A stretch of DNA of 43,737 nucleotides from positions 1 to 43,737 of IMG/VR virus record IMGVR_UViG_3300010354_000172; one strand, 5' to 3'. The stretch comes from a virus. Of the stretch, positions 7,947 through 17,774 are shown piece after piece. Under the pieces are notes generated by a model. That model saw only the letters and a list, made by a program, of their open reading frames with translations, searched no databases and had not been told where the DNA came from. A program made the translations under genes and the position numbers. Positions within the stretch are counted from its first letter, which is position 1. Every line of letters begins with the position of its first letter.

Positions 7947-8393
7947 CTATTTATCAAATTTTTGCTGTTTGAGCAATTTTGCCAATTCTGCCGTTGAACC
8001 TACAAAGAGAGCATTTGTAACATTTGAAGGTCCACCCGATTGTTTTTCCTCTTCAATATCTTTTAACTTCTTCTGAAGATCCATTAACTTATCTGTAGCG
8101 TCAGCAACGTTTTTAATAAGTTGACCAGCAACTTCGTATGCTCTTGGAGCTTCAGTTTCCATGGCAAGTTCAAGAATACCGTTTATAGCTTCTTGTCCCT
8201 TTTCTATAATTGAATAAAGATTGCCCCTTGTATATTCATAGTCTTTTTTAACATCATTTGAAGATTTTTTTTCGACTGATGAATCTGAAGGAACAATTTC
8301 ACATTCCGACGCAACTGCATTTTTTGGTGCAACAATGTCTGAATCAACATTGAATGCATCATTTAGACTGTCATACTTTTTTGTCATTTTCAT
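7947..8393 (-). CDS. gp16: Terminase small subunit, gp16-like, 148 aa
   Basis: Corresponds to T4 gp16, which regulates DNA packaging by the large terminase. The central helical region (YEYTRGNLYSIIEKGQEAINGILELAMETEAPRAYEVAGQLIKNV) and the C-terminal NALFVGSTAELAKLLKQ match the gp16 pattern; T4 has a similar VFMGSPTELMDEIG segment. T4 gp16 is 164 residues. It follows gp15 with 4 nt between, in T4 order 13-14-15-16. In T4 the large terminase gp17 comes next; here fibre and enzyme genes follow, and gp17 is not seen inside the window. Confidence 0.85.
   Translation of the reverse strand: MKMTKKYDSLNDAFNVDSDIVAPKNAVASECEIVPSDSSVEKKSSNDVKKDYEYTRGNLYSIIEKGQEAINGILELAMETEAPRAYEVAGQLIKNVADATDKLMDLQKKLKDIEEEKQSGGPSNVTNALFVGSTAELAKLLKQQKFDK
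7948..7955 (-). promoter_or_regulatory. Late-type promoter GATAAATA
   Basis: NATAAATA motif overlapping the last codon of gp16, 18 nt upstream of the 110-residue Ig-like gene start at 7930. Confidence 0.5.
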
Positions 8394-8397
8394 ACAA

Positions 8398-9402
8398 TCA
8401 ACTTAATGAACCACTAAATCCAAAATCATCTCCCAATTGAACCAAATCATTGTCTGATGGTGTAATTGGTTTAACTGCAGCTCCAGCAAGGTGAGGTGTT
8501 ATTTTTGTATTATCTTTTCCTCTTTCAACAGTTACCTTATTTCCAGATATGTTTGTAACAAAAACTTCTTCTCCCTCAATATCTAAGTAAGTTTTGTTTG
8601 TTATAGAGCTAGAGTCATTTACTGTGATAATTGTATCAGTCGTTGTAATATCACTAGAAAGATTTGTTAAAATTTGACCAGTATAGTTTTGTGTTGCTCT
8701 TGGCGAAACTGTATAAGACAAAGCCCTTGTTGTGTTATTTGTATCAGTTCCCGTAAGATAACTGACAGATGCACTCTTGATAATGTCTTTGGTAGCTGTG
8801 GATATTGGACCAAAGAGGTATGTTTTTGCAGTAAATCTTAAAGTATAAAGTAGAACTCTTCTTGTGGTAAAGTTTCCCTCATAATCATCTTGCATGGTTA
8901 TATTTTCTAAAACAATCGGTATGTCTCTTTTTTCATTAACACCATTTTCTACAAGAGTTACAGTTAAATTGTAAGATGGCTGAAAATAAGGAAGAATTTG
9001 CTCAACAATTTGCAGAGCATCATCATTAAGTTTTGACATGATGCTAAGTTCAAATTGCATGTTATATGGAACAGGCATGAATGCCTTTTTAATCACGGAA
9101 CCGTCTTCAGCATCCTTCACTGTGAACTGTTGTGTTACTGAAACTTTTCTACTTGAATCATAAGTAATTCCAGTAAATTCAAAAGACATTCTTGGAAGAG
9201 TGATTTGAACAGGCTTATTCAAATCTGGTGACTGCTCAAGTCTTGCTAAAAACTTCTGAGTGGGACCATATGCCAAAGGAACCTTCATTACATTTACAAT
9301 GTCATCTGCAGAATTTGTCTGCTTGATTGTAATATTATTGAATAAAGTTCCAAAAGCAATGATTGTTTTACGAAAAATTTCGTGATAAAAATACTCAAAC
9401 AT
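8398..9402 (-). CDS. gp15: Tail sheath stabiliser / tail completion protein gp15, 334 aa
   Basis: Matches T4 gp15, the ring that caps the contractile tail and joins it to the neck. Signature segments: N-terminal MFEYFYHEIFRKTIIAFGTLFNNI (T4 MFGYFYNSSFRRYATLMGDLF), and QIVEQILPYFQPSYNLTV, followed by KRDIPIVLENI. T4 gp15 is 272 residues; the extra length is at the C-terminus, where residues about 235-310 form a module (DITTTDTIITVNDSSSITNK, then EVFVTNISGNKVTVERG) also seen in the gp7-like and DUF4815 proteins here. It lies between gp14 and gp16 as in T4. Confidence 0.92.
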   Translation of the reverse strand: MFEYFYHEIFRKTIIAFGTLFNNITIKQTNSADDIVNVMKVPLAYGPTQKFLARLEQSPDLNKPVQITLPRMSFEFTGITYDSSRKVSVTQQFTVKDAEDGSVIKKAFMPVPYNMQFELSIMSKLNDDALQIVEQILPYFQPSYNLTVTLVENGVNEKRDIPIVLENITMQDDYEGNFTTRRVLLYTLRFTAKTYLFGPISTATKDIIKSASVSYLTGTDTNNTTRALSYTVSPRATQNYTGQILTNLSSDITTTDTIITVNDSSSITNKTYLDIEGEEVFVTNISGNKVTVERGKDNTKITPHLAGAAVKPITPSDNDLVQLGDDFGFSGSLS

Positions 9403-9439
9403 TTTAGGCCCTACTTACCCGTTAAAATATATTTAGTCT

Positions 9440-10858
9440 TTATACTTGCCCAAATGGATTTCGTTCATTAAAATCCAAGATTGCATCTGCTTCTATTTCA
9501 ATTTGTTGATTTGATGCATATCCATCTGTGACAATTTCTTCACCAACAAGTCTTATCATATAACTTGCGGATGATGCTGAACCAACAACAGTTTCTCCTG
9601 CTATAAAATCACCACTTGCCGAAGCAACTTGTAGTTCATAGTTATTGGAATTCCAAGCACGAACTCTTGCAGTTGTTCCACTTGTTGATCCAGTAACAAT
9701 TTCATTGAAGACAAAAGTTCCTATTCCGGCGGTATATGGAGAACTTATAGTAATTGTTGGAGGTGTTGTATATCCTGCCCCAGCATTTATAATTTGAATC
9801 GCAGTGATTGTTCCAGCAGCACTTACAATTGCGGTTGCGGCCGCGGAAACTGTAGAAATACCTGTAATTGTGACTGAAGGTGTAGAAGTATAACCAGAAC
9901 CTGGATTTGTGACTGTTATAATTCCAACAACACCACTATCAATCAGAGAAGTTGCCGCTGCTCCACTTCCTCCACCACCAATAAACCGAATTCCAGGAGA
10001 AACTGTATATCCTGCACCAGGATTTATTATTCTTACTGCTTGAACTGATTGAGCCGATGGGTTTACATTATCATTACAAACAACAATTCCACTAATCATC
10101 AATGCGGTTGCAATACCAGTAATTCCACCTGCTGGTGCTGATGATATGGCAACTCTAGGAATGCTGGTGTATCCACCGCCTCTATTAATGACTGTGATAC
10201 TTCTAATTCCACCATTAACAATTGATGTTTGTGCAGTTGCAGTTACACCAATACCAACCATTGTAAGTTTCTTGATATTTCCTACAGCAACATATCCATC
10301 ATCTAGATTTGTTCCGATTCCAGTGAGAACATCATCAATTTCGCCAACACCTGTAGCAATAACATCATTTTGCTCCATTCTGAAGAGTTCACACTTCAAC
10401 AGATAAACATAATTTTTTCTAAGTTGATAGAATGGTTTTTCATGCTCAACATACTTGATTTCAAAGATACGATCTCCTAATGGAAAATAAATTAAATCGC
10501 CCTCTTTTGGTCGTGTTGATAATTTAATCGAAGGTCTATCTTTCAATAGTGGAGAAATATAAGTTTCAAATCGTTCTTTTGATATGATTAAATTGACTTC
10601 GTTTGTTGCTTGAATTCCAAATTTTGATAGAATAACACTGTTATCTGAGTATCCCTCATAATTATCAATGTATGCTTCTATTGGGTGGGCTTGATTAAAC
10701 GCTGATTGGATAACTTCTTTAATAATCGTCTTTTCGGTCAAATATTTTCTGGGTATGTAATAAACCTCAACGCCATATATCCTCAACTGCTCATTTATTA
10801 GATCTTGAATAAGACCTTGTTCTGATTGAGAGCCTTGTAGAAAAAAGGGATTTAGCAT
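9440..10858 (-). CDS. gp14: Neck protein gp14 with inserted GxGYT repeats, 472 aa
   Basis: The N-terminal half (MLNPFFLQGSQSEQGLIQDL, IYGVEVYYIPRKYLTEKTI) and the DLIYFPLGDRIFEIKYVEHEKPFYQLRKNYVYLLKCELF region are the conserved body of T4-type neck protein gp14. The C-terminal NQQIEIEADAILDFNERNPFG is also characteristic. T4 gp14 is 256 residues. Here about 190 extra residues (roughly 195-385) form four repeats with cores RGGGYTSIP, PGAGYTVSP, PGSGYTSTP and AGAGYTTPP. These are probably surface-exposed beta modules inserted into the conserved body. It is followed closely by gp15 and preceded by gp13 with a 5-nt gap. Confidence 0.93.
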   Translation of the reverse strand: MLNPFFLQGSQSEQGLIQDLINEQLRIYGVEVYYIPRKYLTEKTIIKEVIQSAFNQAHPIEAYIDNYEGYSDNSVILSKFGIQATNEVNLIISKERFETYISPLLKDRPSIKLSTRPKEGDLIYFPLGDRIFEIKYVEHEKPFYQLRKNYVYLLKCELFRMEQNDVIATGVGEIDDVLTGIGTNLDDGYVAVGNIKKLTMVGIGVTATAQTSIVNGGIRSITVINRGGGYTSIPRVAISSAPAGGITGIATALMISGIVVCNDNVNPSAQSVQAVRIINPGAGYTVSPGIRFIGGGGSGAAATSLIDSGVVGIITVTNPGSGYTSTPSVTITGISTVSAAATAIVSAAGTITAIQIINAGAGYTTPPTITISSPYTAGIGTFVFNEIVTGSTSGTTARVRAWNSNNYELQVASASGDFIAGETVVGSASSASYMIRLVGEEIVTDGYASNQQIEIEADAILDFNERNPFGQV

Positions 10859-10863
10859 TTGAA

Positions 10864-11706
10864 TTACCCAATCATGTCAAATGGAGGAAGTTCATAAGTG
10901 TTTGACATTTTCTCCATTAAAATATCTAACTCTCTTTGGGCATCATCATAAATTTGTCTGCCATTCAATTCTACACCACCAGGAAGTTTAACTCCTTGGA
11001 ATTTAATTAAATTCTGTCCCCATTGTTTTTTAACCAACAATGTTACATATTGTTTGAGAAATGAATCATTCCAAACATCAGAGTACCTGTTAGGATCTAA
11101 TACTGAATAACAATCAATAATGAAGTAATCGTTAGCCCTAACAGTGTTCCAATCAATGTCCAGATACAATCTGTCTTGCCTTTTATTATACCTAATTTGC
11201 TTTTGTGTAGTTAGAAGAAAGTTAATATCTTCAAGATATGTTTTAACCATAGCATAAGATAAAAGTTCTGTAGCACCCCAATAATAAATGTCGTTAAGGA
11301 ACAACTGATATTTTACACTAAACATATTACTAGAAATTGCATTAGAACCATCAAAATGAAATATTTTGGTTACTCCTATGACTGAGTTTGGAATTCTCAA
11401 ATAGTTTGAATTCTCATAGTACGTAAAGGTTGTTGCAGTACCAGTGATTGATTCTGTAACTGATGTTGTAGCAATACCAACTCCAGAAGGTGGTTTTCCT
11501 TTCCCCCTATCAATATCTTCTTGTGTAATTTTGTATTTGAAAAGTGCTGGATAAACACCATCAAAATGACGCTCTTGAAAGAACTGCACGGCATCATCGA
11601 TAATGTCATCAACTTGCTCATCAGCAACGTTAATTTCTAAAACTGGCGCACCCAGTTTCCTTTTTGCATAATCAATTAATTCTTGCCTAGTAGATGGTTG
11701 CGCCAT
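10864..11706 (-). CDS. gp13: Neck protein gp13, 280 aa
   Basis: Matches T4-type gp13, which with gp14 forms the head-proximal neck and lets the filled head join the tail. The start TRQELIDYAKRKLGAPVLEINVADEQVDDIIDDAVQFFQERHFDGVYPALFKYKIT is the conserved N-terminus of this family, and T4 gp13 has the same RxLGAPVVEIEV pattern. Length is near the 309 residues of T4. A late-type promoter at 11728-11735 lies 22 nt upstream, so gp13-gp14-gp15-gp16 probably form one late transcript. Confidence 0.93.
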   Translation of the reverse strand: MAQPSTRQELIDYAKRKLGAPVLEINVADEQVDDIIDDAVQFFQERHFDGVYPALFKYKITQEDIDRGKGKPPSGVGIATTSVTESITGTATTFTYYENSNYLRIPNSVIGVTKIFHFDGSNAISSNMFSVKYQLFLNDIYYWGATELLSYAMVKTYLEDINFLLTTQKQIRYNKRQDRLYLDIDWNTVRANDYFIIDCYSVLDPNRYSDVWNDSFLKQYVTLLVKKQWGQNLIKFQGVKLPGGVELNGRQIYDDAQRELDILMEKMSNTYELPPFDMIG

Positions 11707-11727
11707 TTATATGAGACCTTTTTTAAG

Positions 11728-11735
11728 TATTTATT
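11728..11735 (-). promoter_or_regulatory. Late-type promoter AATAAATA
   Basis: NATAAATA motif 22 nt upstream of gp13, overlapping the 3' end of the 64-residue gene. Confidence 0.5.
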
Positions 11736-11925
11736 CTAGACTAAAACTTTTTAAACTTAAATCAGAAACTACCTCTTGTTGTTTAAAATAAAGTTTGATG
11801 TAACATTTGCAAATATTCTTGAGAGATTCAATATCATCACACATATCCACCTCTCTAGAAAGTTTTTCATATTCAAACAATTTAGAAAAACTCTCTAAAT
11901 TTATTTCATCAGGATTTATTTTCAT
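11731..11925 (-). CDS. Hypothetical small protein, 64 aa
   Basis: A short, mostly helical acidic protein (MKINPDEINLESFSKLFEYE, ending KSFSLE) with three Cys in the middle (MCDD and KNICKCYIK). It overlaps the upstream 76-residue gene by 17 nt, which supports coupled translation and a real gene. Small proteins are commonly found at this place, between the baseplate block and gp13, in cyanophages. I cannot name a function; no domain is visible. Confidence 0.65.
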   Translation of the reverse strand: MKINPDEINLESFSKLFEYEKLSREVDMCDDIESLKNICKCYIKLYFKQQEVVSDLSLKSFSLE

Positions 11926-12139
11926 TGATTAAACTCCTCAACAGTGATTTAATTTCATCAAGATCATTTTTCATACTAGAAACTTCAGATTCAATATCCT
12001 CAATTTTTTGTTTTTCTTTTAGTCTTGACTCCTTACGCATTTTATACTCATCATATTCATTTTTGTTTGTATTAATGATTGCATTTGTTTGAGGGTCTCT
12101 GACTAAATCATCATGACCTTGAACTTTTAAAAATTCCAT
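11909..12139 (-). CDS. Small coiled-coil virion-associated protein, 76 aa
   Basis: The N-terminus MEFLKVQGHDDLVRDPQTNAIINTNKNEYDEY is the pattern of a small conserved cyanophage protein found just before gp13 (a segment like LVRDPxTNxIINT). The rest is a charged helix with coiled-coil heptads (IEDIESEVSSMKNDLDEIKSLLRSL). The start lies 7 nt after the stop of the DUF4815 gene. Likely a late virion assembly or structural component; the exact function is unknown. Confidence 0.78.
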   Translation of the reverse strand: MEFLKVQGHDDLVRDPQTNAIINTNKNEYDEYKMRKESRLKEKQKIEDIESEVSSMKNDLDEIKSLLRSLINENKS

Positions 12140-12146
12140 ATTTATT
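12139..12146 (-). promoter_or_regulatory. Possible late-type motif AATAAATA
   Basis: An exact NATAAATA match, but it touches the ATG at 12139. It could only drive that gene as a leaderless transcript; it could instead serve the 64-residue gene or gp13. It may be chance. Confidence 0.25.
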
Positions 12147-15100
12147 CTACGCTAAAGCAATAACTCTTAGTTCTTGAATTTTTGGTGGATAAGTCTGATC
12201 TGTAGATGTTAATACTAATTTAATTCTATAGGTTTTAAATGCTGGTAAATCATTTACCGTAAAGATATTTTCAGAAAACTGATCGGGTGAATCAATTGTT
12301 GAATTATGTTTTGGAACAAATTTATCAGGTAATCCACTATTATTACTTTCCAAAATGATGTCACCATTAACATCTAGATTATCATATCCAGGGAAAGCAG
12401 TAAAGATAGGTTCAAAGTTTTGATTATTGCTAATGGCATAGAATGCTCTAATTTCAGAATTTAAGTTTACATGTCCTAAAAGTAGAACTTTTAATGATGT
12501 GGCTGGATTTTGGAGTACTACTTCTCTTGTTACATATGTACATGCATGAGGGTCTGCTCTTAAAGAATTTACTCTACTATCTGTCAAATAATTATCAATA
12601 GGATTATTGACTCTGTTTGATGTAAGAATGGCACTCATTCTTTGAGTATCAATAATAGGACTTAAGCGATCATCAGAACTATTTAATGATACGCTAATAT
12701 TTAATGAGCGGTCTCCTTGCTGATTAATAGTGTCACTATTTGAGGTTTCATTTATTCTGGATGCTACAATTCTTGGGGTACTTAAATAATTCGGAGTATT
12801 CAAAGTAATTGTTTCATAACCTTGGTCGATAAATGGAATATCAGAACCTTGTCCAGAACCATTATTCAAACTTGTTCCTGAAATTGTCTTTAATGTAGCT
12901 GATACATTTGTTCCTGGAACAGTAACATTTTGAATCATCGGTGTTATGATTTCAAATGACATATTTTGAGTTGCCTTGATTGCAAATCCACCTACTGACT
13001 TATTTTCATTAAAGTGAAGTTTGGGGAAACTTGTGTCAGTACTTCTATCAACACCATCTGTGGACATGTTAACTTTAACATTATATGAATCAAAGGTGAT
13101 TGGTTTTGAAACAGTTACATCACTTAAAAGATGAGTTTTGTTAACTCTTCTGAGAGAAACTCCACCAAGTTCATATTTGTAAACTGGTGTTCCTATTTCA
13201 TAAGAACTTGGATTAGAACCTCTTGTTATGCCATTGATAGATCCAGAGGAGACTGAAGTGTAAGAAATAACTTCATTACCTAGCAGTAAATATCCTGGAT
13301 TTGTTGTGCCAACTCCCACATTTTCAAATGAAGAGAATCTTGAACTATCTTCAACTAGAATAGATGAAGTAGAATTAGAAGTATATGCCGTTGTCAGTTT
13401 TGTGGGAATTATGTCAGATTCAACTCCAGAAATTGTCACTCTGTTTGTTTCATGATGCATACCATGATTTAAATGATTTACGACAAAATGTAATCCATCA
13501 GTTACCGTATCAATTCTTAATGGTACAACATTGCCTCCCGAATTGGCATTAAAATCAGTAGTAATTCCAAGACTATTTGTATAACGTAATGTTTTTCCAG
13601 CACCAACTACAAAATCACCCTGAACATTGTCTAAGATTAATTCATTGGTACTTGCAATCGAAACAACAGAAAGTCTTAGATTTAATCCTACGGAATCATT
13701 TCCAATTGTTGTAATACCCAATACATCGCCAACTTGATATCCAGAACCAGAATTTGCAACAGTTGCTGCAATCGCTACACCATCCTCAATGGTAACATTT
13801 GCGGTTAAATTCCTACCATTACTTACGATATTAGTTAAACTTACACCATCATATGTGTATGAACCAGAAGATGGAGTATATCCTATTCCAGCGTTGATAA
13901 TACTTAAGTTGCCGGTTGCAATTCCTGCTTTTCCGATATAATTACCTGTGGCATTAGTTCCTGCTTGTGTGACAGTATTTCCAAATTGCAATCCATTTGC
14001 ATCTCCAAAAGATTCAGTTAACGTGGAACCTAATCCAACTCTAATTTGTTTAGAACTTAATATGATAGAATTTGGTTGTAAAGTTGCAACTTGTCCATTA
14101 CCTTCACTGAGAATTGGATTATATATTTGTAAACTACCACTTTGAACAAACTGGGCACGATATAGAGTAAATTTAAGGTCTTCCCACTGACTTGCATCCC
14201 ATGTTGAAGCATTTTGTGACTTGAACAATGAACCTAAGTATGGTTGTTGTGAAATAAACTCTTGAGTTAGAATGTCAGATTCACCTACTCTAGATACAAA
14301 AGTTCTATATTTTGTTGACCAAGATGCAAGACAAATTGCATATTCTATTCCACCACCTTCCAAATATACTGGCGCTTTAAATGTTATTCGAGTTGGTACG
14401 CTTCCATCAGTCGAAGTAATTATATCTTCAGGGCTTACAATAACTTCAGAAAAAGGTAAAACTTTTTGAGTTGGAGTTCCATTTGCCATTGTCCGAATTT
14501 GGAATGTCAATGGAATATTCATATCATCTTTTGTTTGCATGAAAATATCACAACTTGTAATAAAGACACCTGTTGGATCTAAAACTTGGAATGATTGTGC
14601 AAGAGGATCATACCACTCACTCCAAGTTGACGTAGATGAAGAAATTACCTGAGAACCGACTAATTGAGCACCAAGAAATCTAGACGTAGCTCGTTGTTCT
14701 CTGCTGTGTAATTGTTCAAGTCTAGCATTTCTAACTGAAATGATATTTTCTTGAACAGTTTCAAGAGTTCCGGATGATTTAAAGGTCTCTTGACCTATGG
14801 TTTCTGCTAGATTTTTATCATCATTTTTATTATCTGTTATTCTAAAAACTTTTTCTCCAGTGGAAAATCTTGGATTAGTACTAACATTTGGATTTGGTAT
14901 AAAAACACTACCAATTAAGTTTGCACCAATGTCGGATACTAATCTAAGATTTGTAATTCTGGCGATAGCACCACTTGTTTGTCCAACTAAAATCATTCCA
15001 GGTTCTACATATCCACTAAATTCTCCTTGTGCTTGTAATGATAGTGAATATGTATCAACATTTAAAATAGTTGATGTCGATGAATACTCTGATGGTAATA

Positions 15101-17774
15101 ATACATTGCTAGCACCTGCAGAAAGTTGTACCGTTCCAACAGTATCGGCATATGTTTCTAGTGATGTTGCTGCAACTTGTGAAAGATATGGATTATTTTT
15201 GAAAACTCTTGTCGGAGCATTGTATGGTCCTTCTTGATGGTTTGCTACAGCAACTCTAAATCTGATTGATGCGTTTGAGGATTCGAACGCAGGTGCTAAA
15301 CCAGTTCTTTGAACAGTTCCGACAACAGTTTCACCAACTTGGAATGTTCCAGAAGACATAGATATTTCTAAAAGTTTAGGAACACAATACTTAGTTACAT
15401 TTACTCCATCAAAGAAAGCATAAAGTTGAGTCAGTGGTTTTAATTTTTTAGAAACAAATTGAATGTTTCTTGAACGCATAAATGCAATTACATCTCTACT
15501 TACAACTCTATCCCCAGCAGAAGTGTTATCAAACTGCATTGTTACTTGAGTCCTAACACCCTCTCTAGTTTGAACACCAATTTGAGTTGTATTTAAATAC
15601 GTATCTTGAATTACATCTGTTTGTTGAAACCAGACCCTCTCGCGGGCCCGCCCGCGCCCGTGGCCGCGGTCGTCGATAATCCAAGCGGCAGATGATGTTC
15701 GAGTATTAGTTGAGATTGATTGTTGTGTTCCAGTCCAGAATGTCTGCCAAGAATCCCAAACAATTGGGGTAAGTCCAGTTTGTGGATCAAGACCCTGTGT
15801 TCTTGCTAAATCTGCAACAGTTTGTGAATAATTACCTTCAACATTAATAATTTTTGCTTCAATGCGTGCAGTATCTACCCAAGTATCTGATGCGGGAGTT
15901 AACTCCATCGTTGCTTGCCAAAAACTTACTAAAAATGGAGTAATGCTTTCCGTTCTTGTTGCAAATGTTTGTTTTAACCACTCAACTTCATTATAATCTA
16001 AAGTAATAATATCAGCACTTCTTTTTATATTAATACCCTCAGGATTTGAAAATTCTAAATCTGCATCTGGAGCAAGATTTGAAACTGGCCCAAACATCAA
16101 ATCTATGGAATTTGTATAATGAGCTGGTCTGAGTAAATTATTTTGAATATCTAAACTATTTTTAATTTTTTGATCGGAATCTTGAGTTAGAAATGAAGTA
16201 AAGTTATCAACAAAAAATCCAGATTTAAATCTATTTAATCCTTCTGAGTCTGGAACGAATAGTGAAGAAGTTTTATTCTCCAATAATGAAAGTGATGTAT
16301 AATATTCAAGATTTTTAATTCTATCCTCTAATTTTTTAATATCGGACATTCTGTATCCTTTATTTTCAAGAAAAGATACAGTAGCTAAATTTACTGAATT
16401 TAGATATGGTGGTAAAGTAACATTTGCAATTTCTATCGCATCTTCAATTGTATTTGGTTTCTTAGGAGAATCTGATGGATCTCCATACTGAACTTGAATT
16501 TGCCCCTCTTTAGACAAATAAATTCTGTCTAGTCTTCCCAAATAATATGAATAATCTAATTTGATTGCTTCATCGCTTGCTAAAATGTTAGATACTGAAT
16601 TTTGAAGTAAAGAAAAATTTCTTCCTAAAAATTCAAAAGGAGATCTTGCGTTTAAATTTGCAGTATAATTTGAAACTTTTGGTCTAACATCTAATATATC
16701 TGTGTTTCTATATCCAGCTATGACTTGTATATCTTTAGTATAATCAAATGTATCATATGAATTTTTAGTTATAATGTCTCCTTCTGCAGAGTCAAAATAA
16801 GCATTTGAAAAATAAATTTTTAAACGTCTTGATGGTTTGTTTACATTTGATTTGCGCTCTATATAACCATGATCATAAAAAGTTCCTTTTTGACCATTGT
16901 TAAATCCATAATTTGATGCAATATTTTTACTTGGTGTATCTAAAACACTTACAATTGCCGTAACTTTTGATTCCTCAAATGTAATTGATTCACCCTCTTT
17001 GAAAGATAATTGGTTTCTTGGCAAATATGTAATTTGCGTGTCATTTATTTTTTCAGCAACAATAGCAACTGCTCCAGATGTAGAACCAACTATTTTTTCC
17101 CCAATAATCAAATCTGTTGTTTTTCCAGTTGTCCCAGAAATATTTGTAAGAGATACTTTTGGAGCTGAAGCATCAGATGTATCAGATGACTCATAAACAC
17201 CAAACACACTTAAAATATCACCAGCGTTTAAAGAAATTTTTTCATCTTGAACTCTAGTTCCATATGGATAGTTTCCATATGCTAATCCATCATTTAAAGT
17301 AGTAGCACCAATACCAGAAGCACTTATCGAAGACTTGTCAATTATTAATGTATTGACTCTATTTTTTTTCTTAACCTTTGCTTTTGCTTTTAAATTCAGT
17401 AGAGTTGTTGTTAAAGTTGCTCCAGTGTCATCAGCACCCAAATTGTTAATTTGAAGAACTGTAGAGCCAGAAGTTAAAGAAAATCTATCTGATGTAAGAA
17501 CCTCTGTATTTCCATCTGAACGAACCAGATAGTATCTTTCCTCGTCAAATGGTAGGAAAACTTGATTTTGGTCTGCAGTAATGGGTGAGGATAGTTTATT
17601 GCCGCTTATATTTACTGTATATGACTTTCTAATCGGAATTTCAGATGTATTTAAAGATACATCTGAAATGAATGTTTGAGGCATTACAGTATAAAGAGTT
17701 TCATCATATGCTTCATTTACAGAAGTCTTAAGAACTTTTAAATCTGTTACTGATAGATTTGATGATACAGGCAA
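12147..17774 (-). CDS. DUF4815-type structural protein, downstream part after in-frame stop
   Basis: A very long beta-rich virion protein of at least 1875 residues in the same frame as the DUF4815 gene at 18393-19736. The frame stays open from 17775 up to the TAA at 18393-18395, and I find no ATG, GTG or TTG codon between them; the codon at 17774 is TTG and the first ATG comes 30 codons later. So this is best read as the C-terminal three quarters of one protein spanning 12147-19736. It contains an EIANVTLPPYLNSVNLATVSF segment, GxGYT repeats (INAGIGYTPS, NSGSGYQVGD), an EVISYTSVSSGSINGITRG module and an Arg-rich patch at 15641-15670. Its position between gp8 and gp13 is that of the T4 gp9-gp12 group. 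Baseplate or tail-fibre attachment is inferred. Confidence 0.8.
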   Translation of the reverse strand: MPVSSNLSVTDLKVLKTSVNEAYDETLYTVMPQTFISDVSLNTSEIPIRKSYTVNISGNKLSSPITADQNQVFLPFDEERYYLVRSDGNTEVLTSDRFSLTSGSTVLQINNLGADDTGATLTTTLLNLKAKAKVKKKNRVNTLIIDKSSISASGIGATTLNDGLAYGNYPYGTRVQDEKISLNAGDILSVFGVYESSDTSDASAPKVSLTNISGTTGKTTDLIIGEKIVGSTSGAVAIVAEKINDTQITYLPRNQLSFKEGESITFEESKVTAIVSVLDTPSKNIASNYGFNNGQKGTFYDHGYIERKSNVNKPSRRLKIYFSNAYFDSAEGDIITKNSYDTFDYTKDIQVIAGYRNTDILDVRPKVSNYTANLNARSPFEFLGRNFSLLQNSVSNILASDEAIKLDYSYYLGRLDRIYLSKEGQIQVQYGDPSDSPKKPNTIEDAIEIANVTLPPYLNSVNLATVSFLENKGYRMSDIKKLEDRIKNLEYYTSLSLLENKTSSLFVPDSEGLNRFKSGFFVDNFTSFLTQDSDQKIKNSLDIQNNLLRPAHYTNSIDLMFGPVSNLAPDADLEFSNPEGINIKRSADIITLDYNEVEWLKQTFATRTESITPFLVSFWQATMELTPASDTWVDTARIEAKIINVEGNYSQTVADLARTQGLDPQTGLTPIVWDSWQTFWTGTQQSISTNTRTSSAAWIIDDRGHGRGRARERVWFQQTDVIQDTYLNTTQIGVQTREGVRTQVTMQFDNTSAGDRVVSRDVIAFMRSRNIQFVSKKLKPLTQLYAFFDGVNVTKYCVPKLLEISMSSGTFQVGETVVGTVQRTGLAPAFESSNASIRFRVAVANHQEGPYNAPTRVFKNNPYLSQVAATSLETYADTVGTVQLSAGASNVLLPSEYSSTSTILNVDTYSLSLQAQGEFSGYVEPGMILVGQTSGAIARITNLRLVSDIGANLIGSVFIPNPNVSTNPRFSTGEKVFRITDNKNDDKNLAETIGQETFKSSGTLETVQENIISVRNARLEQLHSREQRATSRFLGAQLVGSQVISSSTSTWSEWYDPLAQSFQVLDPTGVFITSCDIFMQTKDDMNIPLTFQIRTMANGTPTQKVLPFSEVIVSPEDIITSTDGSVPTRITFKAPVYLEGGGIEYAICLASWSTKYRTFVSRVGESDILTQEFISQQPYLGSLFKSQNASTWDASQWEDLKFTLYRAQFVQSGSLQIYNPILSEGNGQVATLQPNSIILSSKQIRVGLGSTLTESFGDANGLQFGNTVTQAGTNATGNYIGKAGIATGNLSIINAGIGYTPSSGSYTYDGVSLTNIVSNGRNLTANVTIEDGVAIAATVANSGSGYQVGDVLGITTIGNDSVGLNLRLSVVSIASTNELILDNVQGDFVVGAGKTLRYTNSLGITTDFNANSGGNVVPLRIDTVTDGLHFVVNHLNHGMHHETNRVTISGVESDIIPTKLTTAYTSNSTSSILVEDSSRFSSFENVGVGTTNPGYLLLGNEVISYTSVSSGSINGITRGSNPSSYEIGTPVYKYELGGVSLRRVNKTHLLSDVTVSKPITFDSYNVKVNMSTDGVDRSTDTSFPKLHFNENKSVGGFAIKATQNMSFEIITPMIQNVTVPGTNVSATLKTISGTSLNNGSGQGSDIPFIDQGYETITLNTPNYLSTPRIVASRINETSNSDTINQQGDRSLNISVSLNSSDDRLSPIIDTQRMSAILTSNRVNNPIDNYLTDSRVNSLRADPHACTYVTREVVLQNPATSLKVLLLGHVNLNSEIRAFYAISNNQNFEPIFTAFPGYDNLDVNGDIILESNNSGLPDKFVPKHNSTIDSPDQFSENIFTVNDLPAFKTYRIKLVLTSTDQTYPPKIQELRVIALA

